Assembly: GCA_017466215.1 (NCBI GenBank)
Contig: JAFTUO010000014.1
Span: 1-62,726 of the forward strand
Origin: Oscillospiraceae bacterium
Lineage (GTDB): Bacteria; Bacillota; Clostridia; Oscillospirales; Oscillospiraceae
Direction of reading: 5' to 3'
Length of the DNA: 62,726 nt
Shown here one piece after another: positions 43,129 to 52,100 of the stretch. The notes below the pieces were generated by a model, which was not told the DNA's origin, did no database searches, and saw only the letters and a list, made by a program, of their open reading frames with translations. The position numbers were made by a program, and so were the translations under genes. The first letter of the stretch is position 1, and each line of letters starts with the position of its first letter.

Positions 43129-43161
43129 AAAGCGGTGCAACTTCGGTTGCACCGCTTTTTT
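43129..43161 (+). terminator. Terminator with UUCG tetraloop
   Basis: AAAGCGGTGCAAC-TTCG-GTTGCACCGCTTT followed by T residues. Confidence 0.92.
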
Positions 43162-43164
43162 ATG

Positions 43165-43193
43165 TGGAAATCCGGGAAAAAGTGTGGTATAGT
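43165..43193 (+). promoter_or_regulatory. Promoter of the RsmF-like gene
   Basis: TGGAAA, 17-bp spacer, TATAGT with TGG before it (extended -10). Confidence 0.6.
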
Positions 43194-43225
43194 AGCAGTA
43201 AGAAATTGAGGCGAGGTGAGACCAT

Positions 43226-44521
43226 ATGCTTCCGCAGGCGTTTTTAGATAGAATGGAAAAGCAGCTGGGTGCAGATTACCCGGCTTTTTTGACGAGCCTG
43301 GAACGTCCCCGGGCGGTGGCACTGCGGTTTAATCCGCTGAAAGGGGAGCAGCCCAAGCTGGACTTTGTGGGGGAAAGTGTGCCCTGGGAGCCGATGGGCT
43401 ACTACTACGACCCGGATGCTAGACCCGGTTTGCACCCTTATCACGAGGCAGGCGTATACTATTTACAAGAGGCAAGTGCTATGGCGCCGGTACAGCTTCT
43501 TGACCCTCAGCCCGGTGAAAAGATCTGCGATCTGTGCGCAGCGCCCGGCGGAAAGACCACCCAGATCGCCGGCCGGATGGCAGGGGAGGGGTTGCTGCTT
43601 TGCAATGAGATCAACCCCAAACGGGCAAAAATTTTGTCCCGGAATATCGAGCGTATGGGCGTTGCCAATGCGTTGGTCACCAATGAGCATCCGCAGAAAC
43701 TTTCGCAGCACCTGCCGGAGTATTTTGACCGGGTGCTGATCGACGCGCCCTGCTCCGGCGAGGGAATGTTCCGCAAGGAAGAAGCGGCGGTAACGGACTG
43801 GAGCGTTGAGACCGTGGAAATGTGCGCCCGGCGGCAGGCGGAGATCCTGGATTCCGGCGCGGCGATGCTCCGCCCCGGCGGACGGCTGGTGTACTCCACC
43901 TGCACCTTTGCCCCGGAAGAGGACGAAATGGCGGTGGCGGAATTTTTGCGCCGGCATCCTGAATTTGAGCCGGAAGAGGTTACCGCGCCCTGGTTTGAAA
44001 AGGGGGAAAACGGTAGCTTCCGGATGTGGCCTCATAAGCTGCTGGGCGAGGGCCATTTTGCTGCAGTTCTTCGCAAAAAAGGAGAAAATGAAACAGAAAC
44101 AGCCGAAAATCGCGGCGAAAAGTTACCTAATCTATGGCTGGATTTTGCAAAGCAGATGGGCATTCGGCTGCCTGATGGGCAGGCGATCCTCTTTGGAGAA
44201 AGCCTTTTCTGGGCGCCCCGGGAAATGCCCCAGCTGCGGGGACTGAAGGTCCTGCGTCCGGGACTTGAGCTGGGAACAGTGAAAAAAGACCGCTTCGAGC
44301 CTGCCCACGCCCTGGCACTGTGGCTGAGGGAATGCGCGAATACCGAGGATCTTGCAGCCGACAGCGAGAAAACCGCTGCCTATATGCACGGCGATGTGAT
44401 CCCCTCGCAGAAAAAGGGCTGGTGTCTGGTTACCGTGGATGGCTTTTCTCTGGGCTGGGGAAAGGGCGATGGCCGGGTGCTGAAAAACCACTATCCCAAG
44501 GGATTGCGTCGAATGGGCTGA
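43226..44521 (+). CDS. RsmB/RsmF-type rRNA (cytosine-C5) methyltransferase
   Basis: SAM-dependent 5-methylcytosine RNA methyltransferase, 431 residues. The SAM-binding motif is LCAAPGGKTTQIA; the two catalytic cysteines are in DAPCSGEGMFRK (release) and YSTCTF (nucleophile). The C-terminal third (about 300-431) resembles the PUA-like RNA-binding part of RsmF/YebU (GDVIPSQKKGWCLVTVDGFSLGWGK). 16S rRNA is the likely substrate but the exact base is not certain. Start has GAGGTGAG upstream; it is a single-gene unit. Confidence 0.9.
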   Translation: MLPQAFLDRMEKQLGADYPAFLTSLERPRAVALRFNPLKGEQPKLDFVGESVPWEPMGYYYDPDARPGLHPYHEAGVYYLQEASAMAPVQLLDPQPGEKICDLCAAPGGKTTQIAGRMAGEGLLLCNEINPKRAKILSRNIERMGVANALVTNEHPQKLSQHLPEYFDRVLIDAPCSGEGMFRKEEAAVTDWSVETVEMCARRQAEILDSGAAMLRPGGRLVYSTCTFAPEEDEMAVAEFLRRHPEFEPEEVTAPWFEKGENGSFRMWPHKLLGEGHFAAVLRKKGENETETAENRGEKLPNLWLDFAKQMGIRLPDGQAILFGESLFWAPREMPQLRGLKVLRPGLELGTVKKDRFEPAHALALWLRECANTEDLAADSEKTAAYMHGDVIPSQKKGWCLVTVDGFSLGWGKGDGRVLKNHYPKGLRRMG

Positions 44522-44529
44522 AATCGTAC

Positions 44530-44558
44530 TTTACATAATCACAATTGTGTGATATAAT
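44530..44558 (+). promoter_or_regulatory. murA promoter with a dyad between -35 and -10
   Basis: TTTACA, 17-bp spacer, TATAAT. The spacer holds ATCACA-ATTG-TGTGAT (44538-44553), a possible repressor site. Confidence 0.7.
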
Positions 44559-44614
44559 TATGGAAACTATGGTAATAGTTTTTATTTTGATTTTTCACAA
44601 GGAGAGGATCATCC

Positions 44615-45880
44615 TTGGCTAGATATGAAATTTTGGGCGGCACACCTCTGAACGGTACGATCACCGTCAGCGGTGCGAAAAATGCCGCGGTGGCAATCCT
44701 GCCGGCGACGCTTCTGGTTGCCGGGCCTTGCCGTATTGAAAACGTACCGGATATTTCCGATGTGCGCATTCTGCTGACCATTTTGGAGCGGATGGGCGCT
44801 GACATCCAGCATCCGGAAGAGAATACTGTATTGATCGACTGCTCCGGCGTAACCAGTACCGAGCCCGATGCGGAATTGGTCAGGAAGATGCGCGCCAGCT
44901 ACTATCTGATGGGCGCATTGCTGGGCCGTTTCCATAAGGCTCACGTGGCTCTGCCCGGCGGCTGTAATTTTGCCTCCCGTCCCATTGACCAGCACCTGAA
45001 GGGCTTTGCGGCTCTGGGTGCGGATGTGGAAGTTACGGACACCTATGTGGATCTGGCACCGGGTGCTTACGATCTGCAGGGCGGCCGTGTCAGTCTGGAC
45101 GTTGTCAGCGTTGGTGCAACGGTGAACATTATGATCGCCGCGACTTTGCTTCCCGGCACGACTGTCATCGAAAATGCGGCGAAAGAGCCTCATATCGTTG
45201 ACCTTGCCAACTTCCTGAACACCATGGGCGCCAATATCTCCGGCGCAGGTACGGATACGGTGAAGATCCGCGGCGTTGGGGCGCTGAGGGGCGGTACATA
45301 TGCCATCATTCCCGACCAGATCGAGGCGGGTACATATATGGCGGCGGCTGTGGCCACCGGCGGCGATGTGCTGGTGCGCAACGTTATCCCCAAGCATATG
45401 GATTGCATCACCTCCAAGCTGGAGGAAATGGGTGCAGAGGTCATTGATTATGACGATGCTATCCGTGTCAGAGCCACCGGAAAGCTGCGCAATGCCACGG
45501 TCAAGACTCACCCCTATCCCGGCTTTCCCACGGATATGCAGGCACAGATCTGCGTTTGTATGGCGCTGGCATCCGGCACAAGCCGGCTGACGGAGAGTGT
45601 GTATGAGACCCGGTTCTTTGGCTATTGTTCGGAGCTGGAGAGTATGGGCGCAGATATCCAGATCAATGGCAAGACCGCCATCATCACCGGCACGCAGAAG
45701 CTCTACGGCGCAACAGTCAGCGCCCACGATCTGCGGGCAGGCGCGGCGCTGGTCATCGCCGGTCTGGCGGCAGAGGGTGTAACCTTTGTCAAGAATATCC
45801 ACTATGTGGAGCGGGGCTACGAGCATCTGATCGGTAAGCTTACCGCCCTGGGCGCAAAGATCCGCAGAATTGAAGACTAA
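44615..45880 (+). CDS. murA: UDP-N-acetylglucosamine 1-carboxyvinyltransferase, TTG start
   Basis: First committed step of peptidoglycan synthesis: transfers enolpyruvate from PEP to UDP-GlcNAc. The 421 residues contain SGAKNAAVAILPATLL, the catalytic Cys at about 118 in PGGCNFASRPID, and GTNTVKIRG-type and PYPGFPTDMQAQ motifs. The Cys makes it fosfomycin-sensitive in principle. Translation starts at TTG, 7-8 bases after AAGGAGAGG; no ATG lies at the conserved N-terminus (ARYEILGG). Own promoter and terminator. Confidence 0.97.
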   Translation: MARYEILGGTPLNGTITVSGAKNAAVAILPATLLVAGPCRIENVPDISDVRILLTILERMGADIQHPEENTVLIDCSGVTSTEPDAELVRKMRASYYLMGALLGRFHKAHVALPGGCNFASRPIDQHLKGFAALGADVEVTDTYVDLAPGAYDLQGGRVSLDVVSVGATVNIMIAATLLPGTTVIENAAKEPHIVDLANFLNTMGANISGAGTDTVKIRGVGALRGGTYAIIPDQIEAGTYMAAAVATGGDVLVRNVIPKHMDCITSKLEEMGAEVIDYDDAIRVRATGKLRNATVKTHPYPGFPTDMQAQICVCMALASGTSRLTESVYETRFFGYCSELESMGADIQINGKTAIITGTQKLYGATVSAHDLRAGAALVIAGLAAEGVTFVKNIHYVERGYEHLIGKLTALGAKIRRIED

Positions 45881-45909
45881 AAAAGGAGCGGCTAAGCCGC
45901 TCCTTTTTT
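45879..45909 (+). terminator. Terminator after murA (copy 1 of a duplicated 28-mer)
   Basis: GGAGCGGC-TAA-GCCGCTCC with flanking A and T runs; also usable for the opposing 82-residue gene. The 28 bases 45880-45907 recur exactly at 46486-46513. Confidence 0.9.
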
Positions 45910-45914
45910 GACAA

Positions 45915-46163
45915 TCACCCAAAATCGTGCCTTCCAAGCCCTGCGCACCCAATATCCTCAAATGCACAAACTATTTCCTCTATTTTATAAAAGCATTCGT
46001 TGTCGTCAAGGCTGTCATCTTCGATGACGGCCTTGATTTTTTGCAGGGTTTGGTAACATATATTTTCTGTAACTTTAAGAATATCATCTTCATTGCAGGG
46101 AAACACAAATTGAATTTGTCCGTATGTCAAGGCGTGTGCAAATATTTCCTTGTACAATTCCAT
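45915..46163 (-). CDS. Small uncharacterised protein (82 residues)
   Basis: Not recognised. A GGGAGG site 5 bases before the ATG and a perfect-consensus promoter support it as a real gene. The product is acidic and helical, with four Cys residues (FPCNEDD, ICYQTL, ECFYKI, VCAFEDIGCAG) and no membrane segment. It is divergent from the XRE gene at 46263, and the pair sits between duplicated terminators. An antitoxin/toxin or sensor-regulator pairing is possible but nothing in the sequence proves it. Confidence 0.7.
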   Translation of the reverse strand: MELYKEIFAHALTYGQIQFVFPCNEDDILKVTENICYQTLQKIKAVIEDDSLDDNECFYKIEEIVCAFEDIGCAGLGRHDFG

Positions 46164-46185
46164 ATTATCCTCCCAATAACAATAG

Positions 46186-46224
46186 GGGGATTATATCCCC
46201 TTGATTATGAGGATTATAAACCCC
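46186..46224. promoter_or_regulatory. Two tandem near-palindromic operators in the divergent promoter region
   Basis: GGGGATTATATCCCC (46186-46200) and AGGATTATAAACCCC (46210-46224) share one pattern 24 bp apart. They cover the -10 box of the minus promoter and lie beside the -35 of the plus promoter; probable binding sites of the XRE protein. Confidence 0.6.
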
Positions 46225-46229
46225 ATAAT
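46201..46229 (+). promoter_or_regulatory. Promoter of the XRE gene at 46263
   Basis: TTGATT, 17-bp spacer, CATAAT. Confidence 0.6.
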
Positions 46230-46241
46230 AGAAAATGTCAA
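46213..46241 (-). promoter_or_regulatory. Perfect-consensus promoter of the 82-residue gene
   Basis: Minus strand: TTGACA, 17-bp spacer, TATAAT; the -10 lies inside the second operator and the plus promoter overlaps it. Confidence 0.8.
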
Positions 46242-46262
46242 GAGAAAGGGGAGGGAAGAACT

Positions 46263-46475
46263 GTGATCATTTACGATAAACTCTGGATCACTATGGAAAG
46301 GAAAGGTGTTTCCACATATTGGCTTCGGGAGAAATGCGGTATTGACCGCAAAACCATTCGCCGACTTCGCGCCAACGATAACATTGAAACAAAGACTTTG
46401 AACAAGCTTTGCTGTGCGCTGGATTGCAAGCTGGAAGATATAGCACAGTTTATTCCTGATAAAAATGCAGACTAA
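46263..46475 (+). CDS. XRE/Cro-CI family regulator, GTG start
   Basis: 70-residue DNA-binding protein of the YozG-like HTH type: IIYDKLWITMERKGVSTYWL, then REKCGIDRKTIRRLRANDN and LNKLCCALDCKLEDIAQFI. The start is GTG at 46263, 8 bases after an AAAGGGGAGGG site. The longer open frame upstream crosses the promoter region and is not used. Likely represses both divergent promoters through the paired operators. Followed by a terminator identical to that of murA. Confidence 0.85.
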   Translation: MIIYDKLWITMERKGVSTYWLREKCGIDRKTIRRLRANDNIETKTLNKLCCALDCKLEDIAQFIPDKNAD

Positions 46476-46485
46476 TCGTACACAT

Positions 46486-46513
46486 AAAAAGGAGCGGCTA
46501 AGCCGCTCCTTTT
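46486..46513 (+). terminator. Terminator after the XRE gene (copy 2 of the 28-mer)
   Basis: Identical over 28 bases to the murA terminator at 45880-45907. Confidence 0.9.
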
Positions 46514-46527
46514 CATTTAAAAAACAA

Positions 46528-46655
46528 AGCCTCCCCTGTGTAAGGGGAGGTGGATTCGCCGTAGGCGAAGACGGAGGGGTTGATCTGTTCGATCAGTTAC
46601 AATCCCCCAGTCAGAAATCAAAGATTTCTGCCAGCCCCCTTTACACAAAGGGGCC
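46528..46655. repeat. Dispersed hairpin repeat, family A
   Basis: AGCCTCCCCTGTGTAAGGGG at the left, TTTACACAAAGGGGCC at the right, with TTCGCCGTAGGCGAA, CAATCCCCCAGTC and AGAAATCAAAGATTTCTGCC inside; paired changes in the core keep its stem. It ends 11 bases from the cysK stop. Confidence 0.85.
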
Positions 46656-46666
46656 GTTGAATAATG

Positions 46667-47572
46667 TTAGTCATATAGGCCGGCGGAGAGATACCGCTCG
46701 CCGGAGTCGGGGAACAGGGTTACGATGGTCTTGCCGGCAAATTCCGGGCGCTTGGCCAATTCCTTTGCGGCAAACAGAGCCGCGCCGGAGGAAATGCCGA
46801 TAAGCAGGCCGTTTTTTTGCGCCAATTCCCGGGCTGCGGAAACTGCATCGGCGTCAGCTACCTGCAAAATCTCGTCAATGACGGTGGTATCCAATACCTC
46901 CGGCACAAAGCCTGCGCCGATGCCCTGGATTCCGTGTTTTCCGGCGCTATTGCCGGACAGCACCGCAGAGCCGGCTGGCTCAACGGCGATGATGCGAATG
47001 TCAGGGTTTTGGGATTTCAAATACCGACCCACGCCGGTAATGGTGCCGCCTGTGCCCACGCCGCAGACGAATGCGTCGATCTTGCCCTCGGTGTCTGCCC
47101 AAATCTCCGGGCCGGTGGTGGCAAAATGGGCTTCGGCATTTGCTTTGTTGCCGAACTGATCGGGAATGAAGCTGCTGGGCAGAGCAGATGCCAGCTCCTT
47201 CGCTTTGGCGATGGCGCCGGACATACCCTGTGCGCCGGGGGTGAGGGTAACCTCAGCGCCGTAGGCTTTCATCAGCAGCTGCCGCTCCCGGCTCATAGTG
47301 TCGGGCATTACGATGATGCAGCGATAGCCCTTGGCCGCAGCGATGGCGCAAAGTCCGATGCCGGTATTGCCGGAGGTGGGCTCGATGATGACGGTTTCCT
47401 TGGTCAAAAGACCGCGGTTTTCCGCGTCGGCAATCATAAAGGCAGCTGCCCGGTCTTTTACCGAGCCGGCAGGATTGCGCATTTCCAGCTTGGCCAGGAT
47501 TCGGGCGTTATTATCAGACAGCTCCAGCAGCGGCGTGCTGCCGATGAGCTGCTGCATAGATGTGTAGATCAT
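46667..47572 (-). CDS. cysK: Cysteine synthase (O-acetylserine sulfhydrylase)
   Basis: PLP enzyme making cysteine from O-acetylserine and sulfide. The 301 residues hold the PLP lysine at 39 in MRNPAGSVKDRAA, the phosphate loop TSGNTGIGL, and the GTGGTITGVGRYLK motif. Typical CysK length. It is divergent from epsC, which supplies O-acetylserine; both promoters share one dyad. Start at 47572 has GGAGGT upstream. Confidence 0.96.
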   Translation of the reverse strand: MIYTSMQQLIGSTPLLELSDNNARILAKLEMRNPAGSVKDRAAAFMIADAENRGLLTKETVIIEPTSGNTGIGLCAIAAAKGYRCIIVMPDTMSRERQLLMKAYGAEVTLTPGAQGMSGAIAKAKELASALPSSFIPDQFGNKANAEAHFATTGPEIWADTEGKIDAFVCGVGTGGTITGVGRYLKSQNPDIRIIAVEPAGSAVLSGNSAGKHGIQGIGAGFVPEVLDTTVIDEILQVADADAVSAARELAQKNGLLIGISSGAALFAAKELAKRPEFAGKTIVTLFPDSGERYLSAGLYD

Positions 47573-47604
47573 AGCGATTACCTCCGCACAAAGAGATTGC
47601 CTAT

Positions 47605-47634
47605 ATTATAGGATATAGCAAGTTATAAAGTCAA
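47605..47634 (-). promoter_or_regulatory. Promoter of cysK
   Basis: Minus strand: TTGACT, 18-bp spacer, TATAAT; its -35 box is the left arm of the shared dyad. Confidence 0.75.
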
Positions 47635-47651
47635 TGGTGGCTGCATTGACT
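47629..47651. promoter_or_regulatory. 23-bp dyad AGTCAAT-N9-ATTGACT joining the cysK and epsC -35 boxes
   Basis: Both arms are perfect inverted copies and each contains one -35 box, so one bound dimer could block or organise both promoters. Confidence 0.6.
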
Positions 47652-47674
47652 TTCCTAACAGAATATGGTATAAA
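47646..47674 (+). promoter_or_regulatory. Promoter of epsC
   Basis: TTGACT, 17-bp spacer, TATAAA. Confidence 0.75.
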
Positions 47675-47694
47675 ACTGAAAAAGGAGGGTGCGT

Positions 47695-48558
47695 ATGGAT
47701 ACGATGGAAAATCAAATCGCAAAAATTGTTGACACCATCCTGGCGGACTATGATGGCGGCCGGGATATCGACCGGATTGACCTGCACTGTCAGCCGGATC
47801 GGGATGTTGTTGTCGATATGATCGAAAAGCTCCGCCGCATTGTATTCCCCGGCTTCTCCCGGGAGAAGAATTACCGTATTTATAATGCAAGACACAACCT
47901 GTCTATGCTGATGGAAGATGTAATGTATAACCTCAGCCGTCAGATCGCGCTGATCCTGGGAGATGAGGAAAAGGGAAAGGCGCTGAGCCTGGAATTCTTC
48001 ACCCAGATCCCCAAGGTTCGGGCGATGGTCCAGACGGATCTGCAGGCCGCCTTTGACGGCGACCCTGCTGCCAGCGGCAAGGAGGAGATCATCTTCTCTT
48101 ATCCGGGCCTGTTTGCCATCACGGTGTACCGGCTGGCCCACGAGCTGCACAGTCTAAACGTTCCTATGATCCCCAGAATGATGACGGAATATGCCCACAG
48201 CGTTACCGGCATCGACATTCATCCCGGTGCGGCCATCGGGGAGTATTTCTTCATTGACCACGGCACCGGCATCGTCATCGGTGAGACCACGGTGATCGGC
48301 AAGAATGTGAAGATCTATCAGGGCGTTACCCTGGGCGGTCTGTCCACTAAAGGCGGACAGAGCCTGCGGGGAAGCCGCAGACATCCCACCATTGGGGACA
48401 ATGTTACCATCTATGCCAACGCCACTATCTTAGGCGGCGAGACGGTGATCGGCAGCGGCAGCGTCATCGGCGCCAGTGCGTTTTTGACAGAGTCCGTCGC
48501 ACCGGACACCCGGGTCAGCATCGAAAGCCAACCCCTGCGCTTCCGGACAAAACCTTAA
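47695..48558 (+). CDS. epsC: Serine O-acetyltransferase
   Basis: Makes O-acetylserine from serine and acetyl-CoA, feeding CysK. The 287 residues have an N-terminal helical domain and a C-terminal left-handed beta-helix: YAHSVTGIDIHPGAAIGEYF, the catalytic FIDHGTGIVIGETT and VTLGGLSTKGG. The long N-terminus matches the EpsC type of Firmicutes. ATG at 47695 is 6 bases after AAGGAGG; a GTG at 47689 is inside that spacing. Divergent partner of cysK. Confidence 0.94.
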   Translation: MDTMENQIAKIVDTILADYDGGRDIDRIDLHCQPDRDVVVDMIEKLRRIVFPGFSREKNYRIYNARHNLSMLMEDVMYNLSRQIALILGDEEKGKALSLEFFTQIPKVRAMVQTDLQAAFDGDPAASGKEEIIFSYPGLFAITVYRLAHELHSLNVPMIPRMMTEYAHSVTGIDIHPGAAIGEYFFIDHGTGIVIGETTVIGKNVKIYQGVTLGGLSTKGGQSLRGSRRHPTIGDNVTIYANATILGGETVIGSGSVIGASAFLTESVAPDTRVSIESQPLRFRTKP

Positions 48559-48560
48559 CA

Positions 48561-48591
48561 AAAAACCGGCGTACATCGTACGCCGGTTTTT
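48561..48591. terminator. Bidirectional terminator
   Basis: AAAAACCGGCGTAC-ATC-GTACGCCGGTTTTT between convergent epsC and the DUF1292 gene. Confidence 0.9.
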
Positions 48592-48595
48592 GCTT

Positions 48596-48889
48596 TTAGT
48601 CTTCAAATGTCAGGATGTCCTTGTAACGCTCCTTGAAAATGCCGTAAACGGCATCCAGGATCGCTTCGTCGGAAACGGACAGATAGTTTTCGTTCTCCTC
48701 GTCCACAGGCTCGACTTCCAGAATGACGATCTCGGTGGAAATCTCGTCAGCGGGCATCAGCACCAGGTATTCCTTGCCCTCGTACTCAATGCAATCGAGA
48801 TACTCGAAATCGGTGTCAACGCCGTTCTCGTCAGTCAGGGTCAGAATGCTGGACTGTTCTTCTTCGGGCAGCAGTTCCTTGTCTTCCAT
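48596..48889 (-). CDS. DUF1292 (YrzB-like) protein
   Basis: 97-residue acidic cytoplasmic protein. ILTLTDENGVDTDFEYLDCI and YEGKEYLVLMPAD match the DUF1292 pattern, followed by VILEVEPVDEENENYLSVSD. The family is widespread in Firmicutes, often near yqgF and alaS; its function is unknown. AAAGGAGA precedes the ATG. Confidence 0.9.
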   Translation of the reverse strand: MEDKELLPEEEQSSILTLTDENGVDTDFEYLDCIEYEGKEYLVLMPADEISTEIVILEVEPVDEENENYLSVSDEAILDAVYGIFKERYKDILTFED

Positions 48890-49068
48890 AGTGAAATTCT
48901 CCTTTTCGTATCATAATTTCTGAAATCATTATAGAATAAGCCGAATCTGTTGTCAAGTGCAGGGGCGAGCATTGCGGCACGGACGATATATCAGAGCCTG
49001 TTGCTGTATGATTTCCCCGGTTTTCTGCAAAAACTGATCAAAAAATTGGAAAATTAAGAAAAATTTTA

Positions 49069-49098
49069 TTGCACTTTTGCCCGCTTGTGGTTTATAAT
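49069..49098 (+). promoter_or_regulatory. Promoter of the giant secreted protein gene
   Basis: TTGCAC, 18-bp spacer, TATAAT. Confidence 0.65.
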
Positions 49099-49158
49099 TA
49101 CTCCGTATTGAAATATACTCGGGGCGTAGGCCCTATGTAGTATTTAGGAGGTCCGTCA

Positions 49159-52100
49159 ATGAACAAGTTTGCTAGAATTGTCGCAATTATCTTGCTTGTG
49201 GGAATGATATTGGCACTGGTTTTGCCGTATATCCACGCAAATGCGGCAGAAACGAATGCCGATCTGTGGGTCGATCCCGTTAACGGCAAGGACACCAACG
49301 CCGGCACAACAGAAAGCACCGCGCTGAAGACCATTCAGGCTGCCAAAAGCAAGGCGGCATCTTTGAGCGCCAGTGGTGACGTAGTGGTCATCCTGAAGGG
49401 CGGCGTATATGATGCAACCACGCCGATCGTGTTCAGCGCTTCTGACTCCGGCCAGAATGGCAACACCATTACATATCGCGCCGCGGAAGGCGAGGAAGTG
49501 CTGATCTCCGGTGGTCAGAAGCTGACCGAATGGACACTTTACGACGAGGAAAACAATATCTACGTTGCGGATATTCCCACCTCTGCAAAGCTGACCCGCC
49601 AGTTCTATGTGGACGGTGAGCCCCAGCCTTTGGCTCGATTGGAGAATTCCCCCACGGATTGGGAGGAGATCACCGGCGGCTTCTCCGTTTCTGAAAAGTA
49701 CAATCTGAAGGATCTGTGGCATCCGGAATATGTGGAGCTGAACACGCTGTACCTGTGGTATCACAGAGTGGAGCATTTCACCGACATCAACAGCGACGGC
49801 ACCGAGATCTACGAGAACAGCGACTGTATCCCCACCTGGATCGCCAATGACTATCTGTTCATTGATTGCGCCGGCGAGTGGTACATCGACCGGGACACAA
49901 ATAAGATCTACTACAAAGCCGAAGGCACCATGGACGGCAAGGAAGCCTATGTTCCCGTTACCGAGCAGGTCATCCAGATGGACTACGCCTCCAACATCAC
50001 CTTTGAAGGCATTACCTTCTCCCACACCTCCTACACCCACACCAGCGAAAACCGCTATCTGGATCAGCAGGCCAACAGCCACTACTATGATGACGCCTGG
50101 CATCAGATTCCCGGCGGCATCCGGCTCACCGGCTGCACCGGCATCACCTTTGACGGCTGCGATATCCGCAATATGGGCACCGCCGGCATCCAGATCCGCA
50201 GCGATGAGACGGCAACGAGCGACGCCAACAGCATTCTCAACTGCCGTATTTACGATATTTCCTACAGCGGCATCATCGTGTCGGAGATATTTGCCCACGA
50301 TGGCTATGAAAGCTATCAGCTGGTCACAAATACTACCATTAAAAACAATCTGATCACCCGTATCGGTCTGGATATGTTTGATTCTCCCGGTATCGTTGCC
50401 ACCTATACCAACGGCACCGTGATCGACCACAACGAAATTTCCTACTGCCCCTATTCCGGCATCAGCCTGGGCTGGGGCTGGGCGGACGAGGAAGAAAGCG
50501 ACAATACGGCGGCAATGAACGATCTGGGCGACGCCACCGTTACCAACAACTATATCCACGATGTGTGTAAGACCAACTACGACGGCGGCGCATTCTACTC
50601 TCTGGGCTGGAATGAGGGCACCGTGGTTTCCGGCAACTACATCTACAACTCCGGCGATGGCGACAGCAACGGCGAGATCGGCATCTATCTGGATGAAGGC
50701 TCCTGCTATATGGAGGTCTGCGACAATGTGGTTGGCGGACAGAGCAGCTACTGGCTGCAGATGTACTACTCCAATATCCACGATAACTACTGGCACGATA
50801 ACTATTACGACGCCGATCTCAGCAGCTACAACAACAGCAGCACCAATACGATCACAAGCAACACCGCTGTCTCTGATGGCGATTTCACCCAGTATTCCGG
50901 CGCTGTTTCCATTATTGACAATGCAGGATTGACGGACGGGAGCATAAAGGACGGTATGTGGGAGGGCTTCGCAAGTCAGCACGATATCGTTCAGGGCTTC
51001 TACGCCAACAATGACCGCTACATCAAGCCCACTGCCGGCTGGACCAACGTCTCCGTACCCGGTCAGGTGAGCAATACGGTCTACGATACCATCAACAACA
51101 CCGTCAATATCGTTGTCGATGACAGCGTGGATATTACGGCGCTGGCCTTGAGCTTCGACCTTCTGGAGGGCTGGACCTCCGACATAGCTTCCGGCTCCGT
51201 GCAGGATTTCACCGATCCCGTTACCTACACCCTGAAATACGGCGGCAACACGGTATACTGGACGGTTACCGTCAATCAGCAGATCAGCACCGACGACGAG
51301 ATCAGCGGCACAGAGGTCGATCTGTCCGGCGCGTTTACAAGCAGCAGCAACTGGACCACTGCCCCCAGCAGTGTTTCCGGCGGTGTGATGACCCATAATA
51401 GTTTTTCTTCCTATACCGGTCAGAAATTCAGCCAGGATTCTATCTTTGAATTCGACCTGATGATCCCGCTGGATGTGGAGAAGGAATGGGTCGCCTTTGC
51501 CATTAAGACCCAGACGCCGGGTACCATATGCATCAGCGGCGGTACGGAGTACTACGTCGGCTTCAACACCGACGATGTGGAGGTGCAGAAATTCGTCAAT
51601 GGCACCCGTACCGTATTCTACGGCGATGTAGACGGCTTTAACTCCACCTACGGCGTACTGCCCAACAATTTCTTTACCCCCGATGAATTCCACAGCATTC
51701 GCGTGGGTGCCATCAATGTCACCGGCGGCGTCAGATTCTTCCTGTATGTGGACGGAAATCTGGTCTTTGACTTTGTGGATTTCGCCGACACCATTACTGC
51801 AGACGGCTATTTCTCTGTCTACGGTATGACCAAGAGCATCAACCTGCGCGCTTTCACTGACATTCAGAACATCCCCGACAGAACCCGTCTGGACAAAGCC
51901 ATCGAAACCGCTAAGAGCATCAAGGCCACAGATTATACCGCAGAAAGCTACCGCGATCTGCAGGCAGCTTTGACAGAGGCGGATGAGATCCTCGCTGCTT
52001 ACGGCGGCGTTAGCCAGGCGATGGTGGATGAAGCCTGCGCCGTGATCACCGCGGCATTGGATGCGCTGGAGATGGAAGGCTCCGGCGGCGGTACCACGGA

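Noticed and set aside
45927..46262. Upstream extension of the XRE gene across the divergent region
   Set aside because: It crosses both promoters and the opposing gene. GTG at 46263 with a strong Shine-Dalgarno gives a complete HTH protein.
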